Notes: generated by a model from the sequence alone, not told the origin. A stretch of 64,000 nucleotides of DNA from Pseudoalteromonas luteoviolacea (GCF_000814765.1 NZ_JWIC01000010.1:568001-632000), one strand, 5' to 3'; counted from the stretch's first letter, positions 9,096 through 18,619 are shown. Numbers and translations are program-made.

Positions 9096-10436
9096 CTATG
9101 CCTTGGGAATAGTCAACACTTGACCGACATGTAAAATATTATTTTTCAGACTGTTAGCACGTTTTAGTGCCGATACCGTAGTACCGTACCTCGCCGCGAC
9201 CACACTGAGTGATTCTCCACGCTTTACTTTATGTCGTAGAGGCTTTTTCTCTTTTAAACGAGCAAATAATGAATCATCCGGCGGATTTTGTTGGTAATAG
9301 CGTTTAATTGCCACAAACACAGCATTAGCCAATCTTTGTTGATGATACCCGGACTTTAATTGCTTTTCTTCCTGAGGATTAGAAATAAACCCTGTTTCGA
9401 CCAATATAGAGGGTATATCTGGCGACTTCAATACACCAAAATTTGCAGCTTGAGGACGCTTTTTGTGTAATTTTGCCACTTTTTGTAATTCATCAACCAC
9501 CTTCTCAGCCACTTGAAAACCGGTTTTCATTGAATGGTCCATCGACATGTCCAGCAGTGTCTTAGCGAGGTATTTTTCATTTGCGGTGTCTTTGATCACA
9601 CCCGCAGCTCCCCCCAACAATTGAGATTGCTTTTCTCTATTTTCCAACCATTTACCAATTTCTGAATTGGCGCGTCGCAATGACAGGGTCCACACAGACG
9701 CACCCCGAGGGCGAGGGCTAGAAAATGCGTCAGCATGAATTGAAACAAAAAAATCAGCCCGCTTTTTGCGTGCTTTTGCCGTACGCGTATTAAGTTTTAA
9801 AAAGTAATCACCAGAACGGGTTAATTGTGCTTTCATGCCCGGTTGTTTGTTGATTAACCTTTCCAACCGCTTCGCTATTTGCAATGTAATGTGTTTTTCA
9901 TAGGTGCCGGTTGGGCCTATAGAGCCGGGATCTTGCCCCCCATGACCGGCATCAATCGCGATAATTATGTCTCTATCACGCTTCAAATTACGCTTGGTGC
10001 TGGCTTTTTTAGTTGCGGGCGGCTTTTTTTGACCATACAGATCGACCACAAGCCTATCTGAGCTTTTCCCCGTTGGCGCCAACGCAAAAATAACAGGTTT
10101 GGTAGGGCGTTCTAACTCAAATACAACCCGTGTACTGCTGCGCTTTTTCGGTGAGCTGTAACGCATCTTTTTAATAAGACGGTTTTGTTTGGGGATGGCG
10201 GGCAATTTAGGCAATCGCTTGGTATTTTCAAAATCAACCACTAATCGCAGCGGTTTTTGTAATACAAAATAGCTGAACTCTGGTTTTTTTGATAAATCAA
10301 ATACCACCCGTGTACTCTCAGCTGAGGGGCTGATCCGCACATTTTTTATGGTATTTTTTGCAAATGCTTGTGCTGCAAACATCAGCAGCACGAACATTGT
10401 AACTAAATAGCTATATTTAATGATAACACTACGCAT
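9096..10436 (-). CDS. amiB: N-acetylmuramoyl-L-alanine amidase (AmiB/AmiC type)
   Basis: Periplasmic zinc amidase that cleaves the stem peptide from peptidoglycan at the septum. From the ATG at 10436 it has a signal peptide ending AAQAFAK, an AMIN domain (about 30-135) that targets septal peptidoglycan, an Amidase_3 domain with IAIDAGHGGQDPGS, FVSIHADAF and LVETGFISNPQEEKQL (zinc ligands and catalytic Glu), and one C-terminal LysM domain (HKVKRGESLSVVAARYGTTV). The LysM domain and the position before mutL fit AmiB. A TTG three codons upstream is possible but less likely. It overlaps tsaE by 8 bases. Confidence 0.94.
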   Translation of the reverse strand: MRSVIIKYSYLVTMFVLLMFAAQAFAKNTIKNVRISPSAESTRVVFDLSKKPEFSYFVLQKPLRLVVDFENTKRLPKLPAIPKQNRLIKKMRYSSPKKRSSTRVVFELERPTKPVIFALAPTGKSSDRLVVDLYGQKKPPATKKASTKRNLKRDRDIIIAIDAGHGGQDPGSIGPTGTYEKHITLQIAKRLERLINKQPGMKAQLTRSGDYFLKLNTRTAKARKKRADFFVSIHADAFSSPRPRGASVWTLSLRRANSEIGKWLENREKQSQLLGGAAGVIKDTANEKYLAKTLLDMSMDHSMKTGFQVAEKVVDELQKVAKLHKKRPQAANFGVLKSPDIPSILVETGFISNPQEEKQLKSGYHQQRLANAVFVAIKRYYQQNPPDDSLFARLKEKKPLRHKVKRGESLSVVAARYGTTVSALKRANSLKNNILHVGQVLTIPKA

Positions 10437-10905
10437 AACTACCAATAGTCAGTAATACCTGTAGCCCACGTTCATTATGCGCCTTTAAAGTCACTTTTCT
10501 TGCATCACCATCATAAGCCAGATAAATATCAATATCTGGCTCAGGAATAAAACCTTGACCCTTTTCTGGCCACTCAACGATGCATACCGCATCAGCAGCA
10601 AAGTAATCACGGATCCCCATGAACTCAAGCTCTTCAGGGTCTCCTAGGCGATATAGATCAAAATGGTAAACTGACTTTTCAGGCAATTCGTAGGGCTCTA
10701 CGAGTGTATAAGTTGGACTTTTTACATTGCCCGTATGCCCAAGCCCCTGCACAATTCCTCGAGTCGTAGTCGTTTTACCAGCACCTAGATCACCGTGCAT
10801 ATAAAATACAGCACCACTTACGATAGAAGATGCCAGTTTTTTACCTAACTCAACGGTCGCTTCTTCATTGGCCAAAGAAAGCGTTAGAGTACTGTTTTGG
10901 CTCAT
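10429..10905 (-). CDS. tsaE: TsaE, tRNA threonylcarbamoyladenosine ATPase
   Basis: Works with TsaB and TsaD to place threonylcarbamoyl on A37 of ANN-decoding tRNAs. It is a small P-loop ATPase of 158 residues: Walker A GDLGAGKTTTTRG (about 40-52), SPTYTLVEPYE, and YHFDLYRLGDPEELEFMG with a closing VEWPEKG. The ATG overlaps the nnr stop in an ATGA, so translation is coupled. Order nnr-tsaE-amiB is the classic one. Confidence 0.96.
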   Translation of the reverse strand: MSQNSTLTLSLANEEATVELGKKLASSIVSGAVFYMHGDLGAGKTTTTRGIVQGLGHTGNVKSPTYTLVEPYELPEKSVYHFDLYRLGDPEELEFMGIRDYFAADAVCIVEWPEKGQGFIPEPDIDIYLAYDGDARKVTLKAHNERGLQVLLTIGSYA

Positions 10906-12389
10906 CCCATAATACCTCTAATATGGACAAATAAATCACTTGCTAATGTGCCAAGCTGCCCATCACGAGCAGCCTGCTCAGCTGCAAGGCCATGAATATA
11001 CACACCAAGGGTCGCCGCTTCAAATCGGCTTAAGCCCTGTGCTAATAAACCTGCGATTATACCAGATAATACATCACCCATCCCAGCGCTGGCCATGGCT
11101 GAGCACCCTGAGCGGTTAATATTTATTCTTTTTCCATCAACTATTAAACTACCAGGCCCTTTTAAAACAATACAAGCTGCATACTCTTTACTCAGCTGTT
11201 CTGCCACTTCAAACCGTTTGGACGTATTTAACGTTGAATCACCTAACAACCGCTTTGCTTCGCCAAAGTGAGGCGTCAAGATTGCGCGATGCCATGGCAA
11301 GTGCGATTGAGCAAGCAGGTTGAGGCCATCTGCGTCACAAACCACCAAACCTTTATAATTTTTGACTGCGGTATACATTTTTTTCGCCCACGCATCTTGA
11401 CCGAGCCCAGGGCCTATGACCACTACATCCGCTTTATTGAGCAGAGCCTCCAGCTGTGCGGGGACCGCGACACCATGTACCATTAACTCATAGCGGCCAT
11501 GCAACACAGCCGTTTGATTTTCAGGGTGCGTCGCGACACTCACCAATCCAGCTCCGGTCCGCAAACATGCCTCTGCAGCCAATCTTATGGCGCCAGCCAT
11601 ACCTTTTCCGCCACCAACCAACAATACGTGTCCACACTGATTTTTATAGCTGTCAGCGGCTCTCACCGGTCGCAGTGAACGTAAATACTTTCCACCGGGG
11701 TAACAACAATTGGTATGAGAAAGATCTGCAAAAGCATCTGCAATACCTAAATCAGCCAGCAACAATTCACCACATAAATTAGGCGCATTACCCGTTAACA
11801 TCCCTTGTTTAAGTGCAATAAATGTCAATGTAGTGTCTGCTTGAAAAGTATCGGGAGACACTTCAGCGGTACTGCCATTGACGCCACTTGGGATGTCTAC
11901 AGCCAACTTCCAAGCCTTACTGGATTTAAAGTGGTTAAATGCTTCCTTCACCTGTTCAGGCAATTCTCCTCTAAACCCAGTACCAAATACCGCATCAACG
12001 ATTGCGTCATAATTACCATCAACACACGAGCGCAATGAAACGACACGACCACCGCTGCGACAAAACAGTTGATAAGCTTCTGCCGCATCCCCTTTAAGCA
12101 GAGCGGGTTCAAACAGTGCGCAAACAGTGACATGAATTTGGGCATGTAGGCAACGTTTTGCAAGCATAAAACCATCGCCTGCATTGTTCCCCTTACCAGT
12201 AAGAATCAATATATTTTTAACCGATTTATTGCGTGTTAATTCAAACAACGCATGACCTGCTCGCTGCATTAATTCGCTAAGCGTGGTGCCTGAATTTAAA
12301 GCTGCCTGCTCCTCATGCAGCTTTACTTCTTGGGCGCAATAAGCAATTTGTGGTAAATTATGGGTGTATTGACCTTGCAAAATAGACAT
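10902..12389 (-). CDS. nnr: Bifunctional NAD(P)HX epimerase/dehydratase
   Basis: Repairs hydrated NADH and NADPH. The N-terminal half (about 1-215) is the YjeF_N epimerase with LTGKGNNAGDGFMLAKR and VDAVFGTGFRGELP. The C-terminal half (about 230-490) is the ADP-dependent dehydratase with VGGGKGMAGAIRLAAEA, VIGPGLGQ, CDADGLNLLA and ASAGMGDVLSGIIAGLLAQG. The 495 residues cover both domains. Its ATG is very close to the queG start on the other strand, so the two are divergently transcribed from overlapping or very tight promoters. Confidence 0.96.
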   Translation of the reverse strand: MSILQGQYTHNLPQIAYCAQEVKLHEEQAALNSGTTLSELMQRAGHALFELTRNKSVKNILILTGKGNNAGDGFMLAKRCLHAQIHVTVCALFEPALLKGDAAEAYQLFCRSGGRVVSLRSCVDGNYDAIVDAVFGTGFRGELPEQVKEAFNHFKSSKAWKLAVDIPSGVNGSTAEVSPDTFQADTTLTFIALKQGMLTGNAPNLCGELLLADLGIADAFADLSHTNCCYPGGKYLRSLRPVRAADSYKNQCGHVLLVGGGKGMAGAIRLAAEACLRTGAGLVSVATHPENQTAVLHGRYELMVHGVAVPAQLEALLNKADVVVIGPGLGQDAWAKKMYTAVKNYKGLVVCDADGLNLLAQSHLPWHRAILTPHFGEAKRLLGDSTLNTSKRFEVAEQLSKEYAACIVLKGPGSLIVDGKRININRSGCSAMASAGMGDVLSGIIAGLLAQGLSRFEAATLGVYIHGLAAEQAARDGQLGTLASDLFVHIRGIMG

Positions 12390-12392
12390 TCC

Positions 12393-13529
12393 GTGAATAA
12401 AGCCATCTCTAATATTAACTATACTGAACTTGCCGAAAAAATTAAGTGTTGGGGCAAAGAATTAGGTTTTGCAGAAGTCGGGATCACTGATATCGACCTA
12501 AGCGAACACGAAAAACAACTCCAACGATGGTTAGACTTAGGCTACCACGGTGAAATGGAGTATATGGCAGCACATGGTATGAAACGAGCCCGTCCAGCAG
12601 AGTTAGTGCCTGGCACAAAAAGCATCGTGTCAGTCAAGATGAACTACCTACCACCAGACGCCAGTTTTGCCCGTGCATTAAAAAACAGCACAACGGCCTA
12701 TATTAGTCGCTACGCACTTGGACGCGATTACCACAAAGTGCTGCGTAATCGACTCAAAAAGCTCGGACAGCGCATCGAGCAAGAGGTTGGGCAATACGGC
12801 TTTCGTCCATTTGTCGACTCCGCGCCTGTGCTTGAAAGGCAAATCGCAGAAAAAGCGGGTCTTGGGTGGCGTGGTAAAAATAGTCTACTGATCCATAAAC
12901 AAGCTGGTTCCTGGTTTTTTCTTGGTGAGCTATTTGTCGACCTTCCCCTTCCTGCGGATGACAAAAAAGTGGAAGAAGGGTGCGGCAAATGCAACGCATG
13001 TATCAGCTTATGCCCAACGGGTGCCATCGTAGAGCCTTATGTGGTTGATGCTAGACGTTGCATTTCTTATCTTACTATTGAATTACAAGGTGCAATACCT
13101 GAAAAGTTTCGTCCATTGTTGGGTAATCGAATTTATGGATGCGACGATTGCCAACTCGTCTGCCCATGGAACCGCTTTGGTCAATTGACTGAGGAAGCGG
13201 ACTTTCATCCGAGAAAAACACTAAAAGATAGGGAGTTACTTGAGTTATTTGCTTGGGATGAAGCCACTTTTTTAAAAAATACCGAAGGTAGCCCAATAAG
13301 ACGCATTGGACACGAGCGCTGGCTGCGAAACCTTGCTGTCAGCCTTGGTAATGCAAATTATGATGCACAAATCGTCACGGCACTGCATGAAAAATTACCT
13401 CATGTAAGCGACTTAGTGCAAGAGCATATACACTGGGCGATAGATCAGCAACACCTCAAGCAACATGACGAACGCAAAAAAGCGCGACTTATTCGAATCG
13501 TTGAAAAAGGCTTGCCTCGAGATGCTTGA
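12393..13529 (+). CDS. queG: Epoxyqueuosine reductase
   Basis: Reduces epoxyqueuosine to queuosine in tRNA, the last step of queuosine synthesis, with cobalamin and two 4Fe-4S clusters. Clusters are shown by CGKCNACISLCPTGAI and by CISY ... CDDCQLVCPWN. N-terminal blocks such as GFAEVGITDIDLSEHE and YHGEMEYMAAHGMKRARP are typical. I chose the GTG at 12393, which starts the protein where the family starts and avoids nnr; an ATG at 12360 would add 11 residues and overlap nnr by 30 bases. No clear Shine-Dalgarno precedes either. Confidence 0.93.
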   Translation: MNKAISNINYTELAEKIKCWGKELGFAEVGITDIDLSEHEKQLQRWLDLGYHGEMEYMAAHGMKRARPAELVPGTKSIVSVKMNYLPPDASFARALKNSTTAYISRYALGRDYHKVLRNRLKKLGQRIEQEVGQYGFRPFVDSAPVLERQIAEKAGLGWRGKNSLLIHKQAGSWFFLGELFVDLPLPADDKKVEEGCGKCNACISLCPTGAIVEPYVVDARRCISYLTIELQGAIPEKFRPLLGNRIYGCDDCQLVCPWNRFGQLTEEADFHPRKTLKDRELLELFAWDEATFLKNTEGSPIRRIGHERWLRNLAVSLGNANYDAQIVTALHEKLPHVSDLVQEHIHWAIDQQHLKQHDERKKARLIRIVEKGLPRDA

Positions 13530-13546
13530 TCAGCACCTCGTGTCAG

Positions 13547-14680
13547 CTAATTATCATCCGTGGTCAAATTACCTAGATCATGCTCTATTTCAGCAAACGC
13601 ATCTTTTACCTGTGCTATCGCTTCCTCTCTCGCTACGGAGCTTTGAATTGCCTGATCAATATGCGTAAAAATAAACACTTCCTGATCTTCATCTAACCCC
13701 ATAGAGGGAATACGTGCCTCAAATAACTCTTGCAACCGCTTAAAAATGGCTTCATTTTGAGAGCGATTATTGTTGAGCATTGATAATAATCCCGTAAATT
13801 TACTGTGGATGGTTTTTATCGCACTATTGAGCTCTCGTTGCTGGTTTATCAAGGTATTCTTTGTCAATATAGACAACAATTGTTGCTCTGTTACACTGAC
13901 AATAAAGCAAATGTGGTCACGGATCCGTCCATGCTTATCAGGGTCATCAGACGGCATATTTAATATCAATACACTCAGTAATTCATAGTTAACTAAAATC
14001 CTGTTGGTAAACTCATGTAACCGACCCTTAGAGTGCAGGATCTCAAATAACTCAATCACTATCGGTGAACACATACCCGCTGTGGCAAAATGTAACCTTT
14101 CACTGTCAACACGCATTTCAACATTACAACTTAACCCAAAGTTTGCTAAACAGCTTATCAGCGCATTTGCCAGCTCCGGGACATCTTGAATTGTTCCGAC
14201 CTGTTCTACAAAGTTTACTATTTGCCCCATTTCACTGCTGGTTGCCATTGCACTAAATGCGGTGGTCGTCGCATCTTCAATTTGCTGTTCTAAGATATCT
14301 TTTTCTAGCAGCATCTGGCCTAAATGGAGTAACTTTGCTTTAAGTTCGCTGTGACCAAAGGGTTTTACAATATAATCTTCCGCGCCCACAGAATACCCTT
14401 CCATACGCTCTTCGACTGAGCCCCTTGCGGATACAAACATCACAATAATATGGCTTAAACTAGGATTCGCTTTAATGGCTTTACAAACCTCATAACCACT
14501 CATTTGAGGCATACTCACATCGAGCAATATCACTTGAGGGTCGAAAGACTCAACAACCTCAAGGCACGCCTGACCACTGGTTGCAGTTTGAATTTCAAAA
14601 TCTAAATCTTCCAAGATTTCTTCAATGATTTCGAGGTTAAACGGTTCATCATCCACTGCTAAAATACGTTGTAATGCCAT
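13547..14680 (-). CDS. Response regulator with an unrecognised output region
   Basis: Residues 1-120 form a complete receiver: ILAVDDEPFNLEII, phospho-acceptor Asp in VILLDVSMPQMSGYE, the Ser/Thr position in IVMFVSARGS and Lys in DYIVKPFG. After a short coiled linker (LEKDILEQQIEDATTTAFSA) the remaining 230 residues match no DNA-binding, GGDEF, EAL or HD-GYP pattern I can see. One stretch (SCLANFGLSCNVEMRVDSE, about 165-183) reads like a GAF-type fold, and the end is a long helical region. It lies 56 bases downstream of a histidine kinase gene and converges on queG. Function beyond phospho-signalling is unknown. Confidence 0.85.
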   Translation of the reverse strand: MALQRILAVDDEPFNLEIIEEILEDLDFEIQTATSGQACLEVVESFDPQVILLDVSMPQMSGYEVCKAIKANPSLSHIIVMFVSARGSVEERMEGYSVGAEDYIVKPFGHSELKAKLLHLGQMLLEKDILEQQIEDATTTAFSAMATSSEMGQIVNFVEQVGTIQDVPELANALISCLANFGLSCNVEMRVDSERLHFATAGMCSPIVIELFEILHSKGRLHEFTNRILVNYELLSVLILNMPSDDPDKHGRIRDHICFIVSVTEQQLLSILTKNTLINQQRELNSAIKTIHSKFTGLLSMLNNNRSQNEAIFKRLQELFEARIPSMGLDEDQEVFIFTHIDQAIQSSVAREEAIAQVKDAFAEIEHDLGNLTTDDN

Positions 14681-14736
14681 AATTTAAGTTCCTTGTGCTG
14701 TTTCCATATAGTTATAGACGGGGATTTAATTTGACG

Positions 14737-16689
14737 CTAGTTACCCTGCGTATAAGGCAACTCAATAACAAATTCTGCACCACTACTTTCGCTGTTACGT
14801 GCATAGATACACCCTTTGTGTAACAAGACAAACTCTTTACAAATTGCTAAACCAAGGCCAGTTCCCCCTGCCCCACTATTGGTCTTACTACTTTGCGCAA
14901 ATTTATCAAAAATGTGCTCCAATTCATCACTCGGGATCCCAACACCTTGATCGCAAATAGATAAGTGCAAGGCGTCTTCGTTGGCAGATAAATAAACTTG
15001 CACTTGGCTCTGTTGTGGGCTGAATTTGAGCGCATTACCAAGCAAATTTCTCACAACCTGGACCATCTGCTCTCGATCACAATAGATATCAGCGCAGGGA
15101 TCTTGTGTGTGTAAATTAATCGTAATGCACTTTTCCATTGCTAAACCGGATACATCCTCAACCCCTTCCGCTAAAATCGATGCAAAGTTGTGCATGGCTG
15201 GGTTAAACGGGAAACGGCCTGCGTCTAACTTAGATAAATCGAGTAAGTTATTTAAAAGTAACAGTAACCTTTCTCCACTGGTTTCAATTCTAGATAAATA
15301 CTTAGTGAGCTTTTCTATAGGTGCTTCGTGAGCAGCTAGTTTATCTAACCCAAAGCGAGCAAAACTCAGGATAGAGTGCATGGGTGTGCGTAGCTCATGG
15401 GACATGTTGGCTAAGAATTCTGACTTACTGATATTAGCTCGCTCAGCAGCGTCTTTTGCAGATTGCAGCTGTGCTGTTCGCGCTTGCACTTCCGCCTCTA
15501 AGACCTCCTTCGCTTCTTCAAGTAATTGTTGCTTACGTTTTAAATGTGCAACATTTTTAAAAATCGCTGCCAATGCAATTTCACCGTGGTGATCAATTTC
15601 AATAAACGTCCCCATAAGAGGAATAGATACGCCCTCTTGTCTTGGCAGGACTAAATCACAATCAAAGTGCCTCGCTATCAAGCTGGTTTCTATGCGACTT
15701 TTTAACGCTTCTACAGACTGGCGTTCAAATAAATTAAAAATAGAGTGAGATTCCAGTTCTTCGGCATTTAAACCAAACAAATTTAAACATGCATCATTGG
15801 CTTCAATGACAAAACCTTTAAGGTTAAAAAGCATAATAGGATCAGGGGTGTGTTTGTAGATAACACGCAACAAACTGTCTCGTTCAATTAGTGCATCTAC
15901 CGTATCTTGCAAACGCTCAACTAACTCCTGGTTATGTCGCCGAAGTAGCTCGGTTTGCCAAAGTTTGTGTAACGATTGCAACAGGGCATTTTCGTCAACC
16001 GGCTTGGTCAATACATCTTCGACCCCCTGGCGAATGGCCTTTAAAGTATCCACTTGGCTTTCACGAGAGGTCATCAACAAACAACGACAGTTGATCCGAT
16101 GCATGCGCACTTGTTCAAAGACATCTAGTCCGGTTTCTGCTTCCAAATTAAAGTCACAAATCAGTAGATCGAAATGGTGCTCCTTCGCTAACTTACCCGC
16201 TTCATTCGCATTAATGGCCGTTTTCACATCCAATTGAGCCCCTCTTAAACTCACGGATAATTGCTTTAGCCTGGACGGCATATGATCAACCAATAACACC
16301 TTAGGCAATAATAACTGAGCCTGCTCCCCTATCTCTAGCACTCGCTCTAACAAGCCTGTTATTTCTTTATTGCCGAAGAAGGGGTAAATTACAATGGCAT
16401 TGGATAATACTCGGTTGAGTTGGCTGAAAGCACTCAGATGCTCTGAATTTTCTGGCTTTGGCGCCAGAAGAATAATTTTTTCATGCTGGCTGAGTTCGTC
16501 CAGAATCTCAAAATATTCTTGAGGAATACCATGTGCAATGGCAATAACATCGAAGTGAGAGAAACAAGTTTGACTGTCTAACGTTTCATAGTGAATGTGT
16601 TCAACGTCACTGCCCAATAATTCAAAAAGTACCTTGATACGCATGGCAAGCACGCTATTACTGTCAATGATCAATACCTTATTTGGCAT
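14737..16689 (-). CDS. Multi-receiver PAS hybrid histidine kinase
   Basis: Soluble sensor kinase without membrane segments. The order is receiver 1 (about 1-125), which lacks the acceptor Asp (FDVIAIAHG where the Asp should be) and so is a pseudo-receiver; receiver 2 (about 130-250), intact with LLICDFNLEAETGLDV and DVLTKPVD; a PAS domain (IYKHTPDPIMLFNLKGFVIE); a coiled coil; HisKA with FLANMSHELRTPMHS; and HATPase with LLGNALKFS, CDQGVGIP and GGTGLGLAIC. The ATG at 16689 is chosen because AAGGG lies before it; the open frame extends 34 codons further but that stretch is unlike a signalling protein. The following response regulator is the likely partner. Confidence 0.92.
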   Translation of the reverse strand: MPNKVLIIDSNSVLAMRIKVLFELLGSDVEHIHYETLDSQTCFSHFDVIAIAHGIPQEYFEILDELSQHEKIILLAPKPENSEHLSAFSQLNRVLSNAIVIYPFFGNKEITGLLERVLEIGEQAQLLLPKVLLVDHMPSRLKQLSVSLRGAQLDVKTAINANEAGKLAKEHHFDLLICDFNLEAETGLDVFEQVRMHRINCRCLLMTSRESQVDTLKAIRQGVEDVLTKPVDENALLQSLHKLWQTELLRRHNQELVERLQDTVDALIERDSLLRVIYKHTPDPIMLFNLKGFVIEANDACLNLFGLNAEELESHSIFNLFERQSVEALKSRIETSLIARHFDCDLVLPRQEGVSIPLMGTFIEIDHHGEIALAAIFKNVAHLKRKQQLLEEAKEVLEAEVQARTAQLQSAKDAAERANISKSEFLANMSHELRTPMHSILSFARFGLDKLAAHEAPIEKLTKYLSRIETSGERLLLLLNNLLDLSKLDAGRFPFNPAMHNFASILAEGVEDVSGLAMEKCITINLHTQDPCADIYCDREQMVQVVRNLLGNALKFSPQQSQVQVYLSANEDALHLSICDQGVGIPSDELEHIFDKFAQSSKTNSGAGGTGLGLAICKEFVLLHKGCIYARNSESSGAEFVIELPYTQGN

Positions 16690-16994
16690 AGCAATACCCT
16701 TTATCCGTGGTAACACAAAGTGTAGCCCAAATAAACAAAAGCAATGCAGATCCCACCAATCTTCACCACTTGATATAAAAAAGTACGACACACCTCAACA
16801 GATTAAAGATTTCGGCACAAATTAGAGCAATAACTCTTTACTGATTTTTATGGTAACCTCTGAAGTGAAATACGCATCAAGTCATGTGTTCAACATATTG
16901 ATGAAAGCATATGGAAAACCATGTGCTTTAATTGCCAACAAAATGAACTATTTCTTTTGTCGCTCGTAAATAAAAATAAACAACGGAATTAACC
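16690..16994 (-). other. Divergent intergenic region with a hairpin
   Basis: The 305 bases between the kinase and the peroxidase gene should hold both promoters. The visible feature is an inverted repeat at 16904-16929, AAAGCATATGG / CCATGTGCTTT with an AAAA loop, followed by TAATT. It could be an operator, or the terminator of a short transcript. No open frame here looks coding. Confidence 0.4.
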
Positions 16995-17528
16995 ATGTTA
17001 AAAAGAACGTTTATCAGCCTTGCTTTCGCCCTGAGTAGCCCATTCGCTTTTGCTAATTGTGACGACTTTACCGATGTTGATGTAAGAAAGTTGCGCTCAA
17101 AAGAAACGGTAAACTTGTGCCAATTTAAGGACAAGCCACTACTCATTGTGAACACTGCGAGTAATTGTGGATTTACTGGGCAATTTAAAGACCTGGAAGC
17201 ATTACATCAAAAGTACAAAGATAAGGGACTTGTTGTTCTCGGCTTTCCATCTGATGACTTTTTCCAAGAGGAAAACGATGAAGCCGACACAGCAAAAGTA
17301 TGCTTTGTAAATTACGGTGTGACCTTCACTATGCTTGCGACAAGCCCTGTACGTGGCGACGATGCAAACCCTATTTTTAAACATCTTGGCGATCAGGTTG
17401 GGTCTCCAAAGTGGAACTTTTACAAATACTTAGTGTCAGCTGACAGGAAGGAAATCCAGCGTTTTGGCAGCCGTACAAAACCCCTTTCAGAAGAGTTAAC
17501 AACAGCCATCGAAAAGCAAATCAGGTAA
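16995..17528 (+). CDS. Glutathione peroxidase family protein, exported
   Basis: Thiol peroxidase of the GPx family that reduces hydroperoxides. The signal peptide MLKRTFISLAFALSSPFAFA indicates a periplasmic location, unlike the cytoplasmic BtuE of E. coli. The thioredoxin fold carries LIVNTASNCGFTGQFKDLE with the peroxidatic Cys (about residue 58), followed by VVLGFPSDDFFQEE, where the family's usual NQF is replaced by SDD, and by SPKWNFYKYLVS with the catalytic Trp and Asn. It starts at an ATG preceded by GGAA. Confidence 0.9.
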   Translation: MLKRTFISLAFALSSPFAFANCDDFTDVDVRKLRSKETVNLCQFKDKPLLIVNTASNCGFTGQFKDLEALHQKYKDKGLVVLGFPSDDFFQEENDEADTAKVCFVNYGVTFTMLATSPVRGDDANPIFKHLGDQVGSPKWNFYKYLVSADRKEIQRFGSRTKPLSEELTTAIEKQIR

Positions 17529-17599
17529 AAGAATGCGTTTTTACCACTTATATATTAGAATAAGGTATGAATAAAAATCAGGCAAGGCATGGAGAGAAG

Positions 17600-17881
17600 A
17601 TGACATTAGCAAGTGCAAGACATATTTTAGTAGATAGCGAAGCACAGTGCTTGGAGTTAAAGCAGCGGATCGCAGGTGGTGAAGACTTTGCAGAGTTAGC
17701 AAAAGAGTTTTCAAACTGTCCTTCTGGGCAAGATGGTGGCGCACTTGGAGAGTTTGGACCGGGTATGATGGTCCCAGAGTTCGATAAAGTGGTATTTTCA
17801 GCCCCACTTAACGAAGTTCAAGGGCCAGTACAAACGCAATTTGGATATCACCTACTTGAGGTGACTTCTCGTCAAGATTAG
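17600..17881 (+). CDS. ppiC: Parvulin-type peptidyl-prolyl isomerase
   Basis: Single-domain cytoplasmic prolyl isomerase of 93 residues. The parvulin core is complete: ASARHILVDSE, FAELAKEFSNCPSGQDGG, LGEFGPGMMVPEFDKVVF and QTQFGYHLLEV. I start it at the ATG at 17600, preceded by GGAGAG, which gives the length of E. coli PpiC; an ATG 33 bases upstream would add a polar tail not seen in the family. It lies 71 bases after the peroxidase gene. Confidence 0.92.
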   Translation: MTLASARHILVDSEAQCLELKQRIAGGEDFAELAKEFSNCPSGQDGGALGEFGPGMMVPEFDKVVFSAPLNEVQGPVQTQFGYHLLEVTSRQD

Positions 17882-17888
17882 TTTGAGT

Positions 17889-17909
17889 GGGCAGCATTTT
17901 GTGCTGCCC
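17889..17909 (+). terminator. Probable terminator hairpin after ppiC
   Basis: An 8-base-pair perfect stem GGGCAGCA / TGCTGCCC with a 5-base loop begins 7 bases after the ppiC stop. The T-run behind it is poor, so it may be a weak or factor-assisted terminator. Confidence 0.5.
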
Positions 17910-18021
17910 ATGCTCTTATTGGTCGCTTAATTCTACAAATTTAAGATTTCACAATTCCTCCCTCAAACTCAAACCATGTCGTGCTACACTCATAATCAAA
18001 TAATAAATGAGGGAACACACC

Positions 18022-18600
18022 ATGATTTTGTACGGCTCGAACACATCGCCTTATGTCAGAAGGTTAAGAATCTACTGTGGTATTCACAACCTTTCCATTG
18101 AATATAAAGCCATCGATATTTTTAATGAACAAGATAGAGAAATCCTCATCAAACACAACCCAGCACGAAAAATCCCCTTTTTAATCAGTGCCGAGCAAGC
18201 GATTTGTGACTCAAATGTAATCGCTAGATACCTACAAGATAAATTTTCTCTACCACATTTAAACTGGGAGCAAGAGAATTTACTTACCACCGTTAACGCA
18301 TGCAATGATTCTCTGGTTGAGATGCTCTTAGGGGATCGCTCTGGCTTTGATACCCAAGCGGATGTTTTGTTTTTTAATTTACAACGCGAACGTATAACTG
18401 AAACATTGGCTTACTTAGATAAGCAATGTACAACAGATGTATTTTTGAACTGCGAGTATTTGCAGATCAGTTTATACTGCTTGTTAGATTGGATCCGATT
18501 CAGAGACCTTGCAGATATTAGCCACCTTAATGGGTTACTAAATCATCTGGAAACATGGCAACGACACACACTTGCCCAAGAAACGGATCCTCGCAGTTAA
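18022..18600 (+). CDS. Glutathione S-transferase family protein
   Basis: An N-terminal thioredoxin-fold domain opens with MILYGSNTSPYVRRLRIYC and has the cis-Pro segment NPARKIPFLI followed by DSNVIARYL, as in GSTs. The C-terminal half (about 90-192) is helical. The ATG at 18022 is preferred over one at 18007 because GAGGGAA lies at the right distance before it. Substrate cannot be told from the sequence. It overlaps nothing and is followed by a DUF2750 gene after 19 bases, so the two may be co-transcribed. Confidence 0.85.
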   Translation: MILYGSNTSPYVRRLRIYCGIHNLSIEYKAIDIFNEQDREILIKHNPARKIPFLISAEQAICDSNVIARYLQDKFSLPHLNWEQENLLTTVNACNDSLVEMLLGDRSGFDTQADVLFFNLQRERITETLAYLDKQCTTDVFLNCEYLQISLYCLLDWIRFRDLADISHLNGLLNHLETWQRHTLAQETDPRS

Positions 18601-18619
18601 TTTTTTACTGGTAAATAAT

